Shown here one piece after another: positions 25,171-37,486 of a DNA stretch of 64,000 nt (within the stretch, counting starts at the first letter, position 1; each line of letters opens with the position of its first letter). The notes under the pieces were generated by a model. It ran no database searches and had not been told where the DNA came from. It saw nothing but the letters and a program-made list of their open reading frames with translations. Source of the DNA: Pyrenochaeta sp. MPI-SDFR-AT-0127 (Eukaryota > Ascomycota > Dothideomycetes > Pleosporales > Cucurbitariaceae); the NCBI GenBank assembly GCA_020747015.1, contig JAGTJM010000022.1, positions 248,001 to 312,000 of the forward strand, in the 5' to 3' direction. The position numbers and the translations under genes are program-made.

Positions 25171-26733
25171 TATGCTGTTCATGGATACGAATTCGAGGAT
25201 TTATTCGTGGCGTTGGGGCGCGTAACAGGAGAGCCGCTGTACCATAGTTCCCGTGCCGGCGCAAGTGTTCCCATGGTTGGTTCAGAGGGCTCCTTTCGCA
25301 ATTGGGAGCGGCATGTTTATTTTGGATTGGCTAAGGAAGGGGGTTCTTCATAGGCCGAGGCTTCTTTCGGAGATTTTGGGCGAAACAAAGGTGTTCGTGG
25401 TGGTGCATTGTCATTTGATGTTCGAATCGAGAGAGTCAAAGAGTCATGGACGTAGGCATTATTGTGCCGAGTGGTATGTCGCAAATGTATATTCTCAAAC
25501 TCAACTAAGAAGACACGTGAGTCTGCCCCACATGGAATACAATCGTCAGTGGAACGGACAGGGTCCATCCTGCAACGGGCACGCGTGCGTGCGAATGAGC
25601 CTCAGAGGCAAATGTGGCACATGTCAGGTTGAAACGGGTAGCGTTCAGTGCGACTAATGTATACTCGCTACCATTGGTCCAGATGGCCTCGAATCAACCA
25701 CTTGCAAGCGTCATCGATGGCTGCATTCGCTTCCTTGCGGGAATCCGCGAACACCGAACCTGGGCCAGGCCGCGGAGATATCGCTGCACATGTTCAAATG
25801 GGGGCTGCAGGCTGTGCCCAATGTTCGCGCGATGAGGGAGACAGTATCAAGTTTGGATATGCCATGAATCCGAGAACCAAAATGCACTGGGCGGATCTTG
25901 CTTCAAGGGCGCACACGTTGATACACCAACTCAAGGGATAGGCAACCTTCCGATGGTGTTTCTTCGGGAACGCAGCGGATACAATGGTCCGCAATGGCCC
26001 CGGTTCTCGGGATACTTGTCTGAGACCAGAAAGCGGGCAGCCAGCAGAACGAGCTCGTCTTCGGGAACTCGTTGCAGGCAGAACCGTGCGGATTTTGATA
26101 TACACTTGTCCCGAGTCACCTTAGCGCGGCACCGATGTACGCCATGCTCTCGATCCCAGTACCCCTACGTATGCAGGCCTCATCGAGTGGCCTTTGCCTG
26201 ACGGTACATGCAAAACACCATCGCCGATCTCCTTCCATAACCCATAATGGATGACCAGTTCAACTGCTCCTGCTCTTACTTGGGCCCTTGCCTCCTCCTG
26301 TGCCTCCCTTCCAGCCCTTTACGACCGTACCCATACCCCTAAACCCCTCCGTTGCCACTCTGGATCCTTATAAGACGTAGGAGTGCTTGAATCAAGTATC
26401 TACCACCATCTCGGTCGTCGCCGCCGTCGCCTCCGCCGTTCCCTGTTCCTGCGTCAGCACGCGCATTGACGGTCTCGCCTCTTAGCCCTGATTCAGGACG
26501 CTGCGGCCGTCTTGTTCGAACATTTCAACCAAGCACAACCGGATTCTGAGTTTATCTTCTTACTGACCCTTCGAGTCCGACATTCCTCGATATCTCTACT
26601 CGCCTGCTCCAATTCGCACCCCTCATTCGCCCGAACCCTACCGACTACAACTACGATCAGACTCAACCGACAGGTCACTGTGCTTCTGGCTGTACATGGC
26701 TAACGGAGCCATCGGACGATATCCTAGGTCTAC
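25171..26733. other. 1.56-kb intergenic region
   Basis: The open frames here (for example 25253-25657) lack domains and start/splice support. The last ~400 bp are pyrimidine-rich (CTCC/TCC/CCGCC), consistent with promoter and 5' UTR of the RING-LON gene. An in-frame stop at 26725-26727 lies just upstream of that gene's ATG. Confidence 0.5.
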
Positions 26734-28505
26734 ATGAATCGCCGAAGGACGAAAGCGTGCTCTATCGTTGAAAGCGTTGAGCATACCTTTGAGCCTTCAG
26801 TTTCTGCTGAAGACTTCATGCGCGACGATGAGTCAACGGTAGAGGCATTGGAGGCACTCGCTTTGGATGCCCACCGCGATGCCAGACAACTGGTCCGCCT
26901 TGTGCAATGCCCTCGCTGCTCTCGACCCCTCAGCGGCCCGGTAACTTTGCCATGCGGACATACCGTTTGCCGCGGCTGTCTTCCGGCTCCCCAACCGCGT
27001 GCGAACATATCCTACCCGAATACACCAGATCGCCTCACTGGGATTGCTTGTCCACTGCTAGGTTGTGGTGCAGAGCATGCGTCTGCAGAATGCTCGGTAG
27101 ACGTGACGCTGACGAAGCTCATGGAGCTGATCAAGGCGGAAATAGTGCAGCACAGGCCATCTACGGAAGACTCCCCGATGTTGCTTCAGGAAATCCTCCA
27201 AGCCGACGACCCATCCGTGGATGAAAAAGAGAAGACAAGCGCAAACGGACATCAACGAGAACTACATGGTGGACGCCTCGTATCAACGTATACCATGGCT
27301 GAGATGGGTGAACTTCATTACGGCTCTGAAGTAGAATATCAGACCAAGTCGCCAACTGGAGATAACTACGATGAGCTTGACATGACGTTACTCGAGCGCC
27401 TGCGGGACGTTACGCACAAGGAGCTAGACTGTCTTGTCTGCTACAATCTGATGCTGGATCCAACAACCACATCATGCGGTCATACCTTCTGCCGCCGCTG
27501 CCTCGGCCGTGTAATGGACCACAGCAGCATTTGTCCTTTCTGCCGAAGAGGACTGCATGTGCCTGCTTCGCTTCAGAATCAATCCAGCAACATCATCCTC
27601 AACTCTCTATTGAATGGGCTGTGTTCAGATCTTGTTACCGCGCGTGCTGCAGCTTCGAAGACCGAAGAGCAGGCTGGAGATGATGTCCTTAGCACTCCGC
27701 TGTTCATCTGTACACTATCGCTCCCTTCAATGCCGACTTTCCTTCACGTCTTCGAACCTCGGTATCGATTGATGATGCGACGCGTCATTGAAGGGAATAG
27801 GCAATTTGGCATGGTCATGTACAATCGCACACGCGCTCCACAAGGCGATCTTGGTGCGACGCAGTTCCTGGAATACGGAACCTTACTTGAAATTGTCAAT
27901 TACGAACTGCTCAGGGATGGGCGCAGTTTTATTGAAACACGAGGCGTCGGTCGTTTCAAGGTCAAAGCTCATGGCATGCTGGATGGTTACAATGTTAGCC
28001 GCATCGAGCGGGTTGAGGATATTTCTCTTGCCGCAGAAGGAATACAAGAACAGCGCGAAACCACCATGGCACGAGACTTTGCCGAGGTACTCATACGCCA
28101 AAACCCGCAGATCCCACTCCCTGCCGATATTGCCATTGAGACCTTGTCCACACAGCAACTGCTCGACGCTTGCACAGCATTCGTACGGGAGATGAGAGAA
28201 GCCAGCGCGCCCTGGCTTCGTGACCGCATCATCCAGGTCTATGGTGAACCACCAGAGGATCCCGCCACGTTCCCCTATTGGTTTGCGTCGGTGGTACCAA
28301 TTGTCGAAGAGGAGAAATATGTCTTACTACAGACTACACGAGTCCGCGAGCGCCTGAAGATTGTATACTCATGGATTGGGAGGATCCGTGGGCAGCGATG
28401 GTAAGTTTGCCATGTTTTCTGCGTGCATTACCCGGCAAGCATCTCCTTGAAGTATTTGCTAATCACATACACAGGTCCTCCGGCAATGCATGCAGCATCC
28501 TCTGA
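26734..28505 (+). CDS. RING-finger / LON-substrate-binding-domain protein (CrgA/LONRF-like E3 ligase) with CaaX box
   Basis: Two exons, 26734-28400 and 28475-28505, give 565 aa. The first cysteine-rich module (residues ~59-110: CPRCSRPLSGPVTLPCGHTV) is RING-like with an inserted loop. The second is a standard C3HC4 RING (about 231-272: CLVCYNLMLDPTTTSCGHTF ... CPFCRR). A LON N-terminal substrate-binding domain fills about 322-555 (LHVFEPRYRLMMRRV). No AAA or protease domain is present, so it is a ubiquitin ligase type and not a Lon protease. Without splicing the frame would end at ...GQRW. The GTAAGT/ACACAG intron replaces that end with WSSGNACSIL, a CaaX prenylation motif. Mucor CrgA, a RING-LON regulator, is likewise reported to carry an isoprenylation motif. 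Specific substrate unknown. Confidence 0.88.
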
Positions 28506-29590
28506 CTCGTAACCCTCGTCGCCGTCATCATCGCCATCCTGCTGACTCCTACTCCGAATTCACCATTCACTGAACCATGAACTCCCTTAGTCTCGCCCTC
28601 CACACTTCACACCTGGCCAAAATTTGATAAAGCACACCTTCACACACATTGTAATGCCCTATAGTGGTATCCTGGATCTATGCATCATATATTCAACACG
28701 TACCTAGTTTGTCCTTTTTACTTCTTCAATGATTACCCCCTTTCAGGAGGACCGGAGCTAGCCGGTCCATGTTCATGCTTTTTGGATTCAGGTACTAGCC
28801 TGGCGAGGCTGCTGCTACTTTTACGAATGGGACTGCCATGTCTCCATCGAGAGAGAAGAATAAAGGTGGCATGAATTGATTGCGGGATTTGGCATGAGGG
28901 CGGAGTTTTGATCCCTTTGTTTTTCATGGCGACGGGGGTGAAGGGAAGCACCGCGCATACGGCGGTCACGTTGTCCAGACGAAGGACACACATATATATA
29001 GAGTGTAGATGTTAGAATGGAGGAGAATGAAGATCTCTCTATCGCTATATTGTGCGTTTTCGTGAAGTGTGGCTGACGTACTTGGGGCTGAGTAGTGGGC
29101 AAGCATGGAATGAAGGGTTTCCCCACTACTGGGGGAGCTATTCCCACTTTGAGTTTACACAACATCTTCTTCCATGATTCATTGGCCACTCTCATACCAC
29201 TTACAGTATGAGCTCAATCTTGTCGGGCGTGTAAATGGAACCACAGAGGCAAGCTACTGATGTATGCTTTGGGTGTTTTCCTCCCAGTCATGGATCGTCG
29301 AAACGCACCGCTTTCATCGATCAATTGCTGGTTCATCTGCGCTGTGATACAGCAAACCTCACAGCTTATTCGCGTCTTCATCTGACCGGTCAGAGTGTGC
29401 ATGCAGAGCCAAGGGCCAATGCATGCGCGAAAGGCACAGCCTTGTTGAACAGGCGTTCTCACAAGGCTGAACACAAAACCCCCACTGCGTTGACCTGGAG
29501 GTAGCCTTTTCGTCCAACGTCTGGCTTCAACATCTTCTACTTTCTTTGCCTCGCCATAACTTTTGACACTGCTCCGTTAGCACCAACACG
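28506..29590. other. 1.08-kb intergenic region
   Basis: Between the 3' end of the RING-LON gene and the start of the PigL_N-like gene. Only short open frames are present. No RNA gene or repeat recognised. Confidence 0.45.
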
Positions 29591-31612
29591 ATGGAAGCTC
29601 TTTCTGGGGTCGCCAGCGGCATGGCTGTTGCCTCTTTGTCAATACAACTCATCGAGTCTATTAACAAGATCAAAACGCTCATCCGGAATGTCAAAAACGC
29701 GCCAAACGAGCTCATCCGTCTAAATGAGCTGCTCGAGCGCCTCGGCGCGCTAGTAGAAGACGTTCGCGATGTGCTCGGTCAGCAGCAGTCGTCTCCAGGA
29801 CACCCTTTTCCCACGCCTTCGATGACGATCTTCAACTGTCTGAAGGGTTGCGAGAGTAGCCTCCAACCTCTAAATGACCTGGTTGAGACACACGAGCAGT
29901 CTCAATCACAGATGGGCTCAGCTATGACCAAGATCAAAGGCAATATTAAGTTTGCCTTGAAGGTGAAGGACATTGCTGGTTTTGAAAACAGGATACAGCA
30001 GGATGTCAATTATCTGACCAACGCGCTGGTCTTAAACCAGACTAAAATGATGTATGATCCGTTCAGTCATTTATTGCAAGGGATATATCTGTTAACGACA
30101 TCAGTATGCAAGCACCAGCTATCATGTTTGCACAGATGCAAACTTCGACAACAGTCGCCATCACGGCGCCCAAACATCAACGCAGTGTCGTTGCCCAATC
30201 TCCCCGTGAACAAAGTGACCAATCGTCGTACCCCTCCGCTGTAAGATTTTCCCAACGAATGTCATGGGTGTCTTCTCGGCTCCAATGGATCGGCCTCCGT
30301 CAACAGAAGATCTCGCGAATCATGCATGTGATAGCAGATGCACAAGGAGTGCCTACAGATACAAGCCAGGAAATCATCTCCGAACACGATGTTTACTCCT
30401 GGGCTTCCACGATCTTGGGCCACGGAATCAGCTGGAGCATGTACAGTTCTCATGGCCAAATTCTGCCCTCGCTCTCCGTCTACCCGGTAGTTGAGGACTT
30501 CTATGATATCTTGCCCACCAAAACACTCGAAAATGCTAGTATATTAGAAGTACAACAATGGTTTGCTACCAACACCATTCATCCCTTCACGCGTGATAAG
30601 TGGGACCGAAACTTACTTCATGTCAGTTTGCCTTCCTATTCAGGTGAGATATCAATAAATTAACCTATATACGTAGCAAACCGCCAGATTCTACAGAGAT
30701 GATATCTCTCGGCTACTTCTAGGCTATGGCGTGCGCCAAGAAATTTCATCGTTCGAATATTCACCTTTCTTGTCAGCTTTTGACAACTTGTCCTTCGACA
30801 ATGTATCAGGGCAAACGAAAAGGATTGACACATTCCGTGTCCTTTTGCAAGACCCTAACTTTATTGAGAACTTCGATCGTATATCCTGGTACAATGAACC
30901 GTTTCTTGTGACGAGCTATGAATTTTATGATTTGGCGTGGCTTTGGAACCAGAGCTCGAGTTATTTTGTCGGTGCAGCATTGCTCGATTTCCAGAAGATA
31001 ATTTTTCGAGCCCTCATGGGGATCTTAAGTTCATACTCAGACCTTGAAGGCCTAATCAGGGACAAAATTTCACACTCTTCGTTGCTCTCCATGATTTCGG
31101 AATTCCGGCAAGAAATCGAAGCAGGACGATGTATGCTTCTCTGGGCCCTCTTCCTAGATGCGAAATACTCATGCGACAGCTTTATCCAGGGCAGCGCCTT
31201 AATAATGCTCTTGACAACAGCGGGCGTGGATTTCCAAATATGTATCATGAAAGAGCTCGAGAATATTCCTGATAGAATCTTAAGTGATTCGTATTTGGGC
31301 GATAGAAAGATCATATTTGAATGCAACGAAGATGAAGATTGGATTCTTGGCTGGGAATGGCACTGGAGTGCCGAGTCGCCGTGTCTCAATTTCTTCTCCG
31401 AATTCTCTGCTCTGGCGGGAGAGGACGACAACCTAGCTGACGGGCCTTTCTTCTTCCGGGAAGGCCCCCTGTGCGGGAAAGAATTTGAAGAAATACATCG
31501 AAAGTTAGAATCTCGATTTCACCGTCGCGTGGCCGCCAAAGGTCGCAAAGAGCGCGCGAAAGCGGGCCAGAAAATACAACGAAGCAAGATGCCTGGGACC
31601 TGGAATTGGTAG
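29591..31612 (+). CDS. PigL_N-like fungal protein of unknown function
   Basis: Three exons (29591-30051, 30105-30621, 30677-31612) give 637 aa. The N-terminal ~150 residues (MEALSGVASGMAVASLSIQL, LLERLGALVEDVRDVL) match the helical N-terminal domain found in many fungal signalling and HET/NACHT-type proteins (PigL_N or Fungal_N type). A central part includes RNLLHQTARFYRDDISRLLL, which looks like one degenerate ankyrin-type repeat. The C-terminal ~300 residues are not recognised and end in a Lys/Arg-rich tail. The second intron uses a GTCAGT donor. Such N-domains usually sit in front of ankyrin, NACHT or kinase-like effectors, which is only family-level knowledge. Function unknown. Paralogues of this type are usually fast-evolving. 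Confidence 0.7.
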
Positions 31613-32256
31613 GGATTTATGAATTACCATATATCAGCATATTTATGGGTTCAAGCAATACTTCACGAAGGCGCTCTCAAACAGCATCGAGCATCTTGGG
31701 CCACAGCCTGCTCCCAACCGCTTCTTAATACATCGATCGCGTTTTGAGGTGCACTGTGAAATGAGAAAAGAAGAGGACTATTCGACATTACTTAAACAAG
31801 TGGTACCGTGGGTATTCGTTAGTCGTCTGCGCTGTAAATACAGAGCGATGATACAACATTATAAACACAGTTTGTGGGGAAGAATGCGCAAGTCGAATCG
31901 CACTGGCAGAGCTGGAATCATAGGCTTTGAAGCAAGTGGCTCAGAAAATTAAGAACCTATTATTTTGATCCCAAAGCTTCGAATGCCATACGACTCCAAA
32001 ACTCAAGTTATAGATCCACTATGTGCGAACGTCTTACTACTGGGATGCAAACCCTGATTGGTTTGTGATGGGAAATCAACATAATATACATAGTGAAAAG
32101 CCTTCATATCCGAAGCAAGGGGCTGAAATGTGGAAGCATTGTTTACAGGACCGATCGGGTGGTACGGCTGTGGTCTTATGTTGAAGTAGAGAGAAGTTCG
32201 AATTACAGAATTGTAGGCATGCTACCGCGAGTTGATTAACGGCTAGGAAGGTAATT
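31613..32256. other. Intergenic, convergent 3' ends
   Basis: About 640 bp of AT-rich DNA between the PigL_N-like gene and the 3' end of the Zn2Cys6 regulator. A 67-codon frame at 31749-31952 has no supporting features. Confidence 0.45.
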
Positions 32257-34652
32257 TTATAGTCTTTCGAATTCAAGTTCTGCCCGAGTATTGTTCAACT
32301 CCAGATAGGCGTTTGATATATTAGCAAACGCGGGGCCACGGAATCCGTCGTTTCTCTCGCTCATGGTGTTGAACCACGCATCCCAATCTCTTCCCGCAAC
32401 GCCATCATCCGATGATGGTGTTATACCCACATCATTCTTAGGAGATTCATTTCCATGCAGCTCTGATTCGGACTGATATGCAATCGATGTTACAAGAGAT
32501 GTGCTCTCAGAGTGACGCAGCATTGTCGTCGCACTTTGCGCCACACTACGGCGGCGTCGTTCCAGAATGTAATCAGCGTCCATCTTCTCTGGAATAGCTT
32601 GAACTAAGACGCCTGTAGACGTAGCCAGCATACTAATAGCTCGCTCGAGGAAATCTGCAGATCTCGAAGACAATCGCAACATCCATCGATACTCATCAAG
32701 CTTTTCTTTGTACAAGTCTGCTTCTTCACTTTCGGTTGCGGTAACCCAAAGTAGTGATATGAATGTGCCCACCAAAGCAAAATTGTACTTTGATGCAGAG
32801 TACCAGAAAGATTGAAGATGTTCGGGTCTAAGTCCTTGGATAAAGTTCATTGCAGACTTGAGTCGGGTATCGGCTGCTTGACGGCAGATGGTTCGAAGCG
32901 CTGGATCATCTACGGAAGATATGGATCGTATGATTCGTCGATGCAACGTGATCTCGACGGTGTAATACCCCAGATGCAGATATCCTACGAGGGTTTAATT
33001 ACTGTCTCGAGTTTGAGGAAATGAACGAACCTGTTGATGACAGCTTCCTTGTGGCTACAATATCCATCTTCAAGACAGAAGGTAGGTTGGAGAACCATTG
33101 CCGAAGAGCCAATTGTATCGGCTTAGCTGTCTCAAGAATCCAACGTACGCCTTCGTGCGTACGACTGTCGATCTCTTTCTCCGCTTGTAAGGTGTAGAAA
33201 CTTGACAAGATGAGTGCCAGGAGTTTTGTAAGCTTAATCATCTCACAAAATATTGTTCGCCCTTTTTCAACCTCAGTGCTTCCGTCTTCATTGTCCTCAT
33301 CATCAGCGTTCTCGGGGAAATCATCAGCATGGAGAGTTTGTACGTCCCAGTCTGCTGGTATGATATGCGAAGGTCTGCCATGCATGAGAGCTCCCCATTT
33401 ATCTTGCATGAAAAGACCCCACGCAAGTCTTTTCCTTAGCCCTCCTTCCCAAGAGGGGATTTTCCAACCAGAGCAGTCAAGGTGGAGGCCAAGGTCCTGT
33501 CCAAGGCCAACCAGTTGAGAGGTCAGAGCCCACGAGTCGCCCTCAGGTCGTTGAAGCAGCAGTAAGCCAGCCTGAATTGTTGAAAGCTTGGGTCGGTGAA
33601 TGATATTCCCCAATGTCTTGAGCGCCAGCGTCTCTAGTCGCGAAACATCAGGCTTCGGAAGGAGAGCCAACTCACTCGAATAATTCCACCAATTCAAGGC
33701 AAGCAGATACACTGCAGCTAGGAGAGGGGGTGAAAATTCCCGATGGGTGCGCTCGTACTTTTCCAGGAACACCTTTTTATGCAAGATTGGGAAGCTAGGA
33801 TGGACTATCCTAAAGTAAAGATGGATAAGAGCTTGGCCATGAGGTGCAACAATTGTTTCGATTGCATCAAGATCCGGGATGTCATCTTGGTGATTCTGTG
33901 TTCCTGCATCTGGTGACAATATAAACGCCGTTTCAAGCGCGTCAACTCTTCTCAACACAGACTGACCTAGTACCACGTCCTGTGTTCCTGGGCTCGGGTA
34001 AAGCTCCAAAAGCCGCTGCTCGTACTCCGATGTCGACCCCACCAGGCGGCTATGTTTATTGTTTTGCAAACTAATAGCAACAAAGTTAGCCCAAATTTCA
34101 ACGATTGGTGAGACAAACCAAGAGAAACCGCCCATCAAGAGTTTTGGCCCTAGAAGGTGTTTCGAACTCAATATTCGGGCCGTAACCAGCAAGCCACTCG
34201 AGGAATGCCAGGAGTATGTGACCGCTCTATGCTTTGAAACACCATCCTACTCACCCTAGAGTCTTCTTCAATAGTGAAGGTCCTCTCAAGTTTGCATAAT
34301 CGTCGATGGGCTGCTCTTGACGGATCTTGTGTGCATCTTGAGGGGATAAAGTAGTGCCTTGGACAGCCATGTGCACATGGGAGACCTGACTGCACGCGGC
34401 CATAATGTTCTCCTCGTTATTAGCCACAGCTCTTCGCTTCCTTGGCTGTGGCTCCTCGTTGAATGTGCAGTCTTGACGGTGGAAACGGCACAAAAGGCAA
34501 GGTGGACTGCCGTTTGCAATCTCGCACCGAGATTTTCGCCGACGACACGGATCGCATGGACGACGAGCTCTCAATTTTGTGCCATTTGGTGTCTCAGTTA
34601 CAACGGGTACGAACTCGCTGGGGCTGAAGGGTAGGGGCGGACTGGTGTTCAT
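32257..34652 (-). CDS. Zn(2)Cys(6) transcription factor, probable regulator of the adjacent permease/hydrolase genes
   Basis: Three exons, 34255-34652, 33031-34196 and 32257-32984, encode 763 aa. The binuclear zinc cluster is at residues 33-62 with spacing C-x2-C-x6-C-x8-C-x2-C-x6-C (CDPCRRRKSRC ... CLLCRFHRQDC). A basic stretch follows (PRKRR). The long middle is a fungal-specific transcription factor domain (GFSWFVSPIVEIWANF; YLHLGYYTVEITLHRRIIR near residue 522, restored by the 46-nt second intron). The start was set at the first ATG (34652); a longer frame opens only with TTG. The first intron acceptor is less certain: 34197-34254 was chosen for length and phase. The neighbouring NCS1 permease lies downstream in the same orientation, suggesting local, pathway-specific control. 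Fragments of a second copy lie at 41.4 and 44.5 kb. Confidence 0.88.
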
Positions 34653-35515
34653 TGTTGGAAACCTTCTGGATGTCAATGTCTGTTCTTGCTAATGCTCGTA
34701 AGAAAGACATTGCTGGTATGCAATTCTTGCCATGTATTTGCCTCAATAGCTTGATATAAAAACTCAAAGCAATCTCTTTTTGTTTCGAGCAGGTCTTGAC
34801 TTTGTGCATATATTGAACGCATAATCGGAAAAGAGGGATGGGTGAAGTAATGATGAGACGACAGAAGGGACTAAGAACAATACAGGTAGCTCACCTTCAA
34901 TAGGAAAAGTACATGTGTAAAGTCACCGCCGGCACAGGAAGTACGAAAATGTCACACCGCATGTTAAGTACCAGGGTGAAGGCGTAAGCGCTATGGGTTG
35001 TTTAACAACACTTTAGAGATGACAGGTGGGCCGAACAATGACTTTCTTGTGTACTCGAGGAGAGAAAAAACGTGATCAAGTAGAGCGCGATGCGTAACAA
35101 GGGTCGTGTATAAACTAAGTCCTTTTCATACTCCGAGGATATTAACGTCAATAGAAGGGCAGGGCGTGCTCGAGATGCATCTACAAACGCCATACGAAGA
35201 TCGCCGACATGAAGATTGCGGGGCGAGGCAGCGGGCCTCAGGCACTTTGTTTGTTATGTGGGCATGGTAGCAGCTATCGTGGAGAGGTCAAGGGTGAGAT
35301 AAGGAGTCCAAAGTGGAACCAATGAAAGCAGCAAACAGGCGAGTATTATTCAGCCACACGACTAACAGCAACGGATGCGAAGCACTGCGACCGAAATCAA
35401 ACAAAAACATGATTTCGGAACAAACTTAACAATCTCATTAGGCAATTCCTTCGGCGTTATACATTGTCCACTCATTATTTGCAGAATGAACCACACCATA
35501 GCGCATCCGATGAGC
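34653..35515. other. Intergenic between regulator start and permease 3' end
   Basis: About 860 bp, AT-rich. It contains the regulator promoter. A ~50-bp piece at 35342-35392 (core ACTAACAGCAACG) is clearly similar to 41588-41640, so this spacer also took part in the duplication described below. No gene seen. Confidence 0.5.
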
Positions 35516-37486
35516 TTATGCCAAGTCCGAAACTTCTTTCTCCTTGGCTACAAATGTCACCTTGTTTGATTCATCTTGCCCTTCAAGAACAAGTGGAGTC
35601 TCTTCCCCCTTCTGCGGTGGGTATACAGGATACTCCACTAACGATTCTGTAGGTACTGAGACGTAGGTGCAGATAATGTAGTGCGTCAGTAGTGACAAGA
35701 AGAACCCAAAGATCCACGCAAAGGTATAGATTTTCCAAGCACCACCAACATCGAGCGAATGATCGATACTCTTCGCAAAGCCTGGGAGAAGAGGGGCGAA
35801 GCCGGTGACGAAGGATGCATAAGCTCTCCAGTTCCAACCTCCGTTGTACCAGTAGATACCACGGTCAGTGTAGAGCTGATCAACATCAAGCTTTCGCTTC
35901 TTAACGATGTAGTAATCGCAGACCATTGTGCCGGCAAGAGGTCCCATGAGGCAAGAATATCCGGACAGAAAAGCTAGCAGACCTGACGCATTCTTGATGA
36001 TGTTCCAGGGGGTGGAAGCGATGCAGAAAATCGAGATAAAAATAGTTGCCCTGAAAATATTGATGAACTTTGGTGCCTAAAATTTGGGCATGAAATCAGC
36101 GTTTCCCCTATGCAAAGGCTGTACATGGAGTAACCTACCATGCCTGTAATATCGTTCGAAAAAGGATAGGTGCCAGCTGCAACTTGATTACCGATCGTGG
36201 CGAGGATGAAACTCGCAGAAACGAAGAATTTGGCCGCGCGGGAATCAAATTTTGCTATTACAGCTGGCATATACCACTCAAATTCACCCCACAGGTAGGA
36301 GTGGGCATCAGTAACGAAAATGGGAGTCAATGCACCCAGCGTTCCAATAATCGGAAGGGCAAGAAATTGATGAGGGCCAGCAAGCCTATTCTTCGAAAAG
36401 CGACCAAAATCTGGCATGTTGACGGCCAGAGATGAGAAGAGGCCAATAATAACGTTAAGTCCTGTGAGGGCGGAGTAGGCGGTATTCATGTACTCAGACT
36501 TCATTTCGGCCTTCCCTTTGATCAGAGGGCCACCACTGCGTCGATAGTCAGCGTCGGAATTGTGTGACTGTAAGATTGCTGGGAATGGCCGGAACAAATG
36601 ACTACTACTCACCCTTTCGTAACAATGACCGCCCAAAGAAATAAGGCGAAAAACGTCGGCGGGACGAGAATACCCTTAACCCAAAAGAGTATCCGTAGCT
36701 TGGAAATCGGCATAAGGGCGAGCGCAGTTTGCATAAACCAGTATAAGAACACGCAAAGAAGTCCAGCAGCTGCAATAGTTTCAGTAAGCGAGGATTTTTC
36801 GGAGGCACCCCGTCACTCACAGTCAATCCCAGCATCCTTCGAAAGATGGTTCGGGAAGTTGATGAAACTTGGCCATATTGCCTCGATACAACGCTGTAGA
36901 AAGTTTCCAGCCTGGACTGTGAGAATAGCGGTCCACATAAGGGCAACGAAAGCTGGCTTGCTGTGAGTGAATGTTATGTTTCAAACCCAAAGGACAAGCC
37001 TACCTCTGATACAAATGGCTGGGAAGGAACCATACATGCCAAAGATGCTACGAATAATGACAGGGAATGGGACCGCATACGTTGCTCCCATCTTGCCAGT
37101 CAGGGTGATAACCACGCTGCAAATGGCAAAACCAAAGAAAACGATAGGGATTGTTTCCCTTGCCGTGAAGCCCAAGGCCATAACACTGCTGACAGTAGCG
37201 GCTAGGGGTGGTGCTAACATGTCACTGCACCAGTACTGTCATAAAGTTAGAGTCTGCCAGTTACGTAGTTCGTCTAAAGTATTTGCGTACCGCCCAGTAG
37301 TCAATGCCACCCCAGGTCCGTTGTTCTGGCGGGACAGGATCAAGATCTATGGTCGTAAGCTGTATTCCAATGGTGCAAGAGGCCTTATAAAATACCTTTG
37401 TTGGACCAGCGTGAGCCATACTTGCCACTCTCAGACGCGAGCCTCAGGCGGAAGTGAGGTGCAAGCTTCGATTTAAGGACAGACAT
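35516..37486 (-). CDS. NCS1-family nucleobase/allantoin-type permease
   Basis: Seven exons (37396-37486, 37291-37346, 37004-37235, 36821-36952, 36613-36769, 36139-36535, 35516-36076) give 541 aa. The introns are 49-77 nt and all phases close. The N-terminus has the Fur-type signature KYGSRWSNKDLDPVPPEQRT then WGGIDYWAYW, followed by about twelve membrane segments (AVPFPVIIRSIFGMYGS; IKGKAEMKSEYMNTAYSA). The NCS1 Fur branch imports uracil, allantoin, uridine or related ureido/heterocyclic compounds by cation symport at the plasma membrane. The sequence alone does not fix the substrate. The gene is divergent from the fusion hydrolase across ~580 bp and sits downstream of the Zn2Cys6 regulator. 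I infer a substrate-uptake role for that hydrolase. Confidence 0.9.

Noticed and set aside
34653..34676. Upstream start for the Zn2Cys6 regulator
   Set aside because: The extension begins with TTG; the first ATG is at 34652 and gives a normal leader before the zinc cluster.
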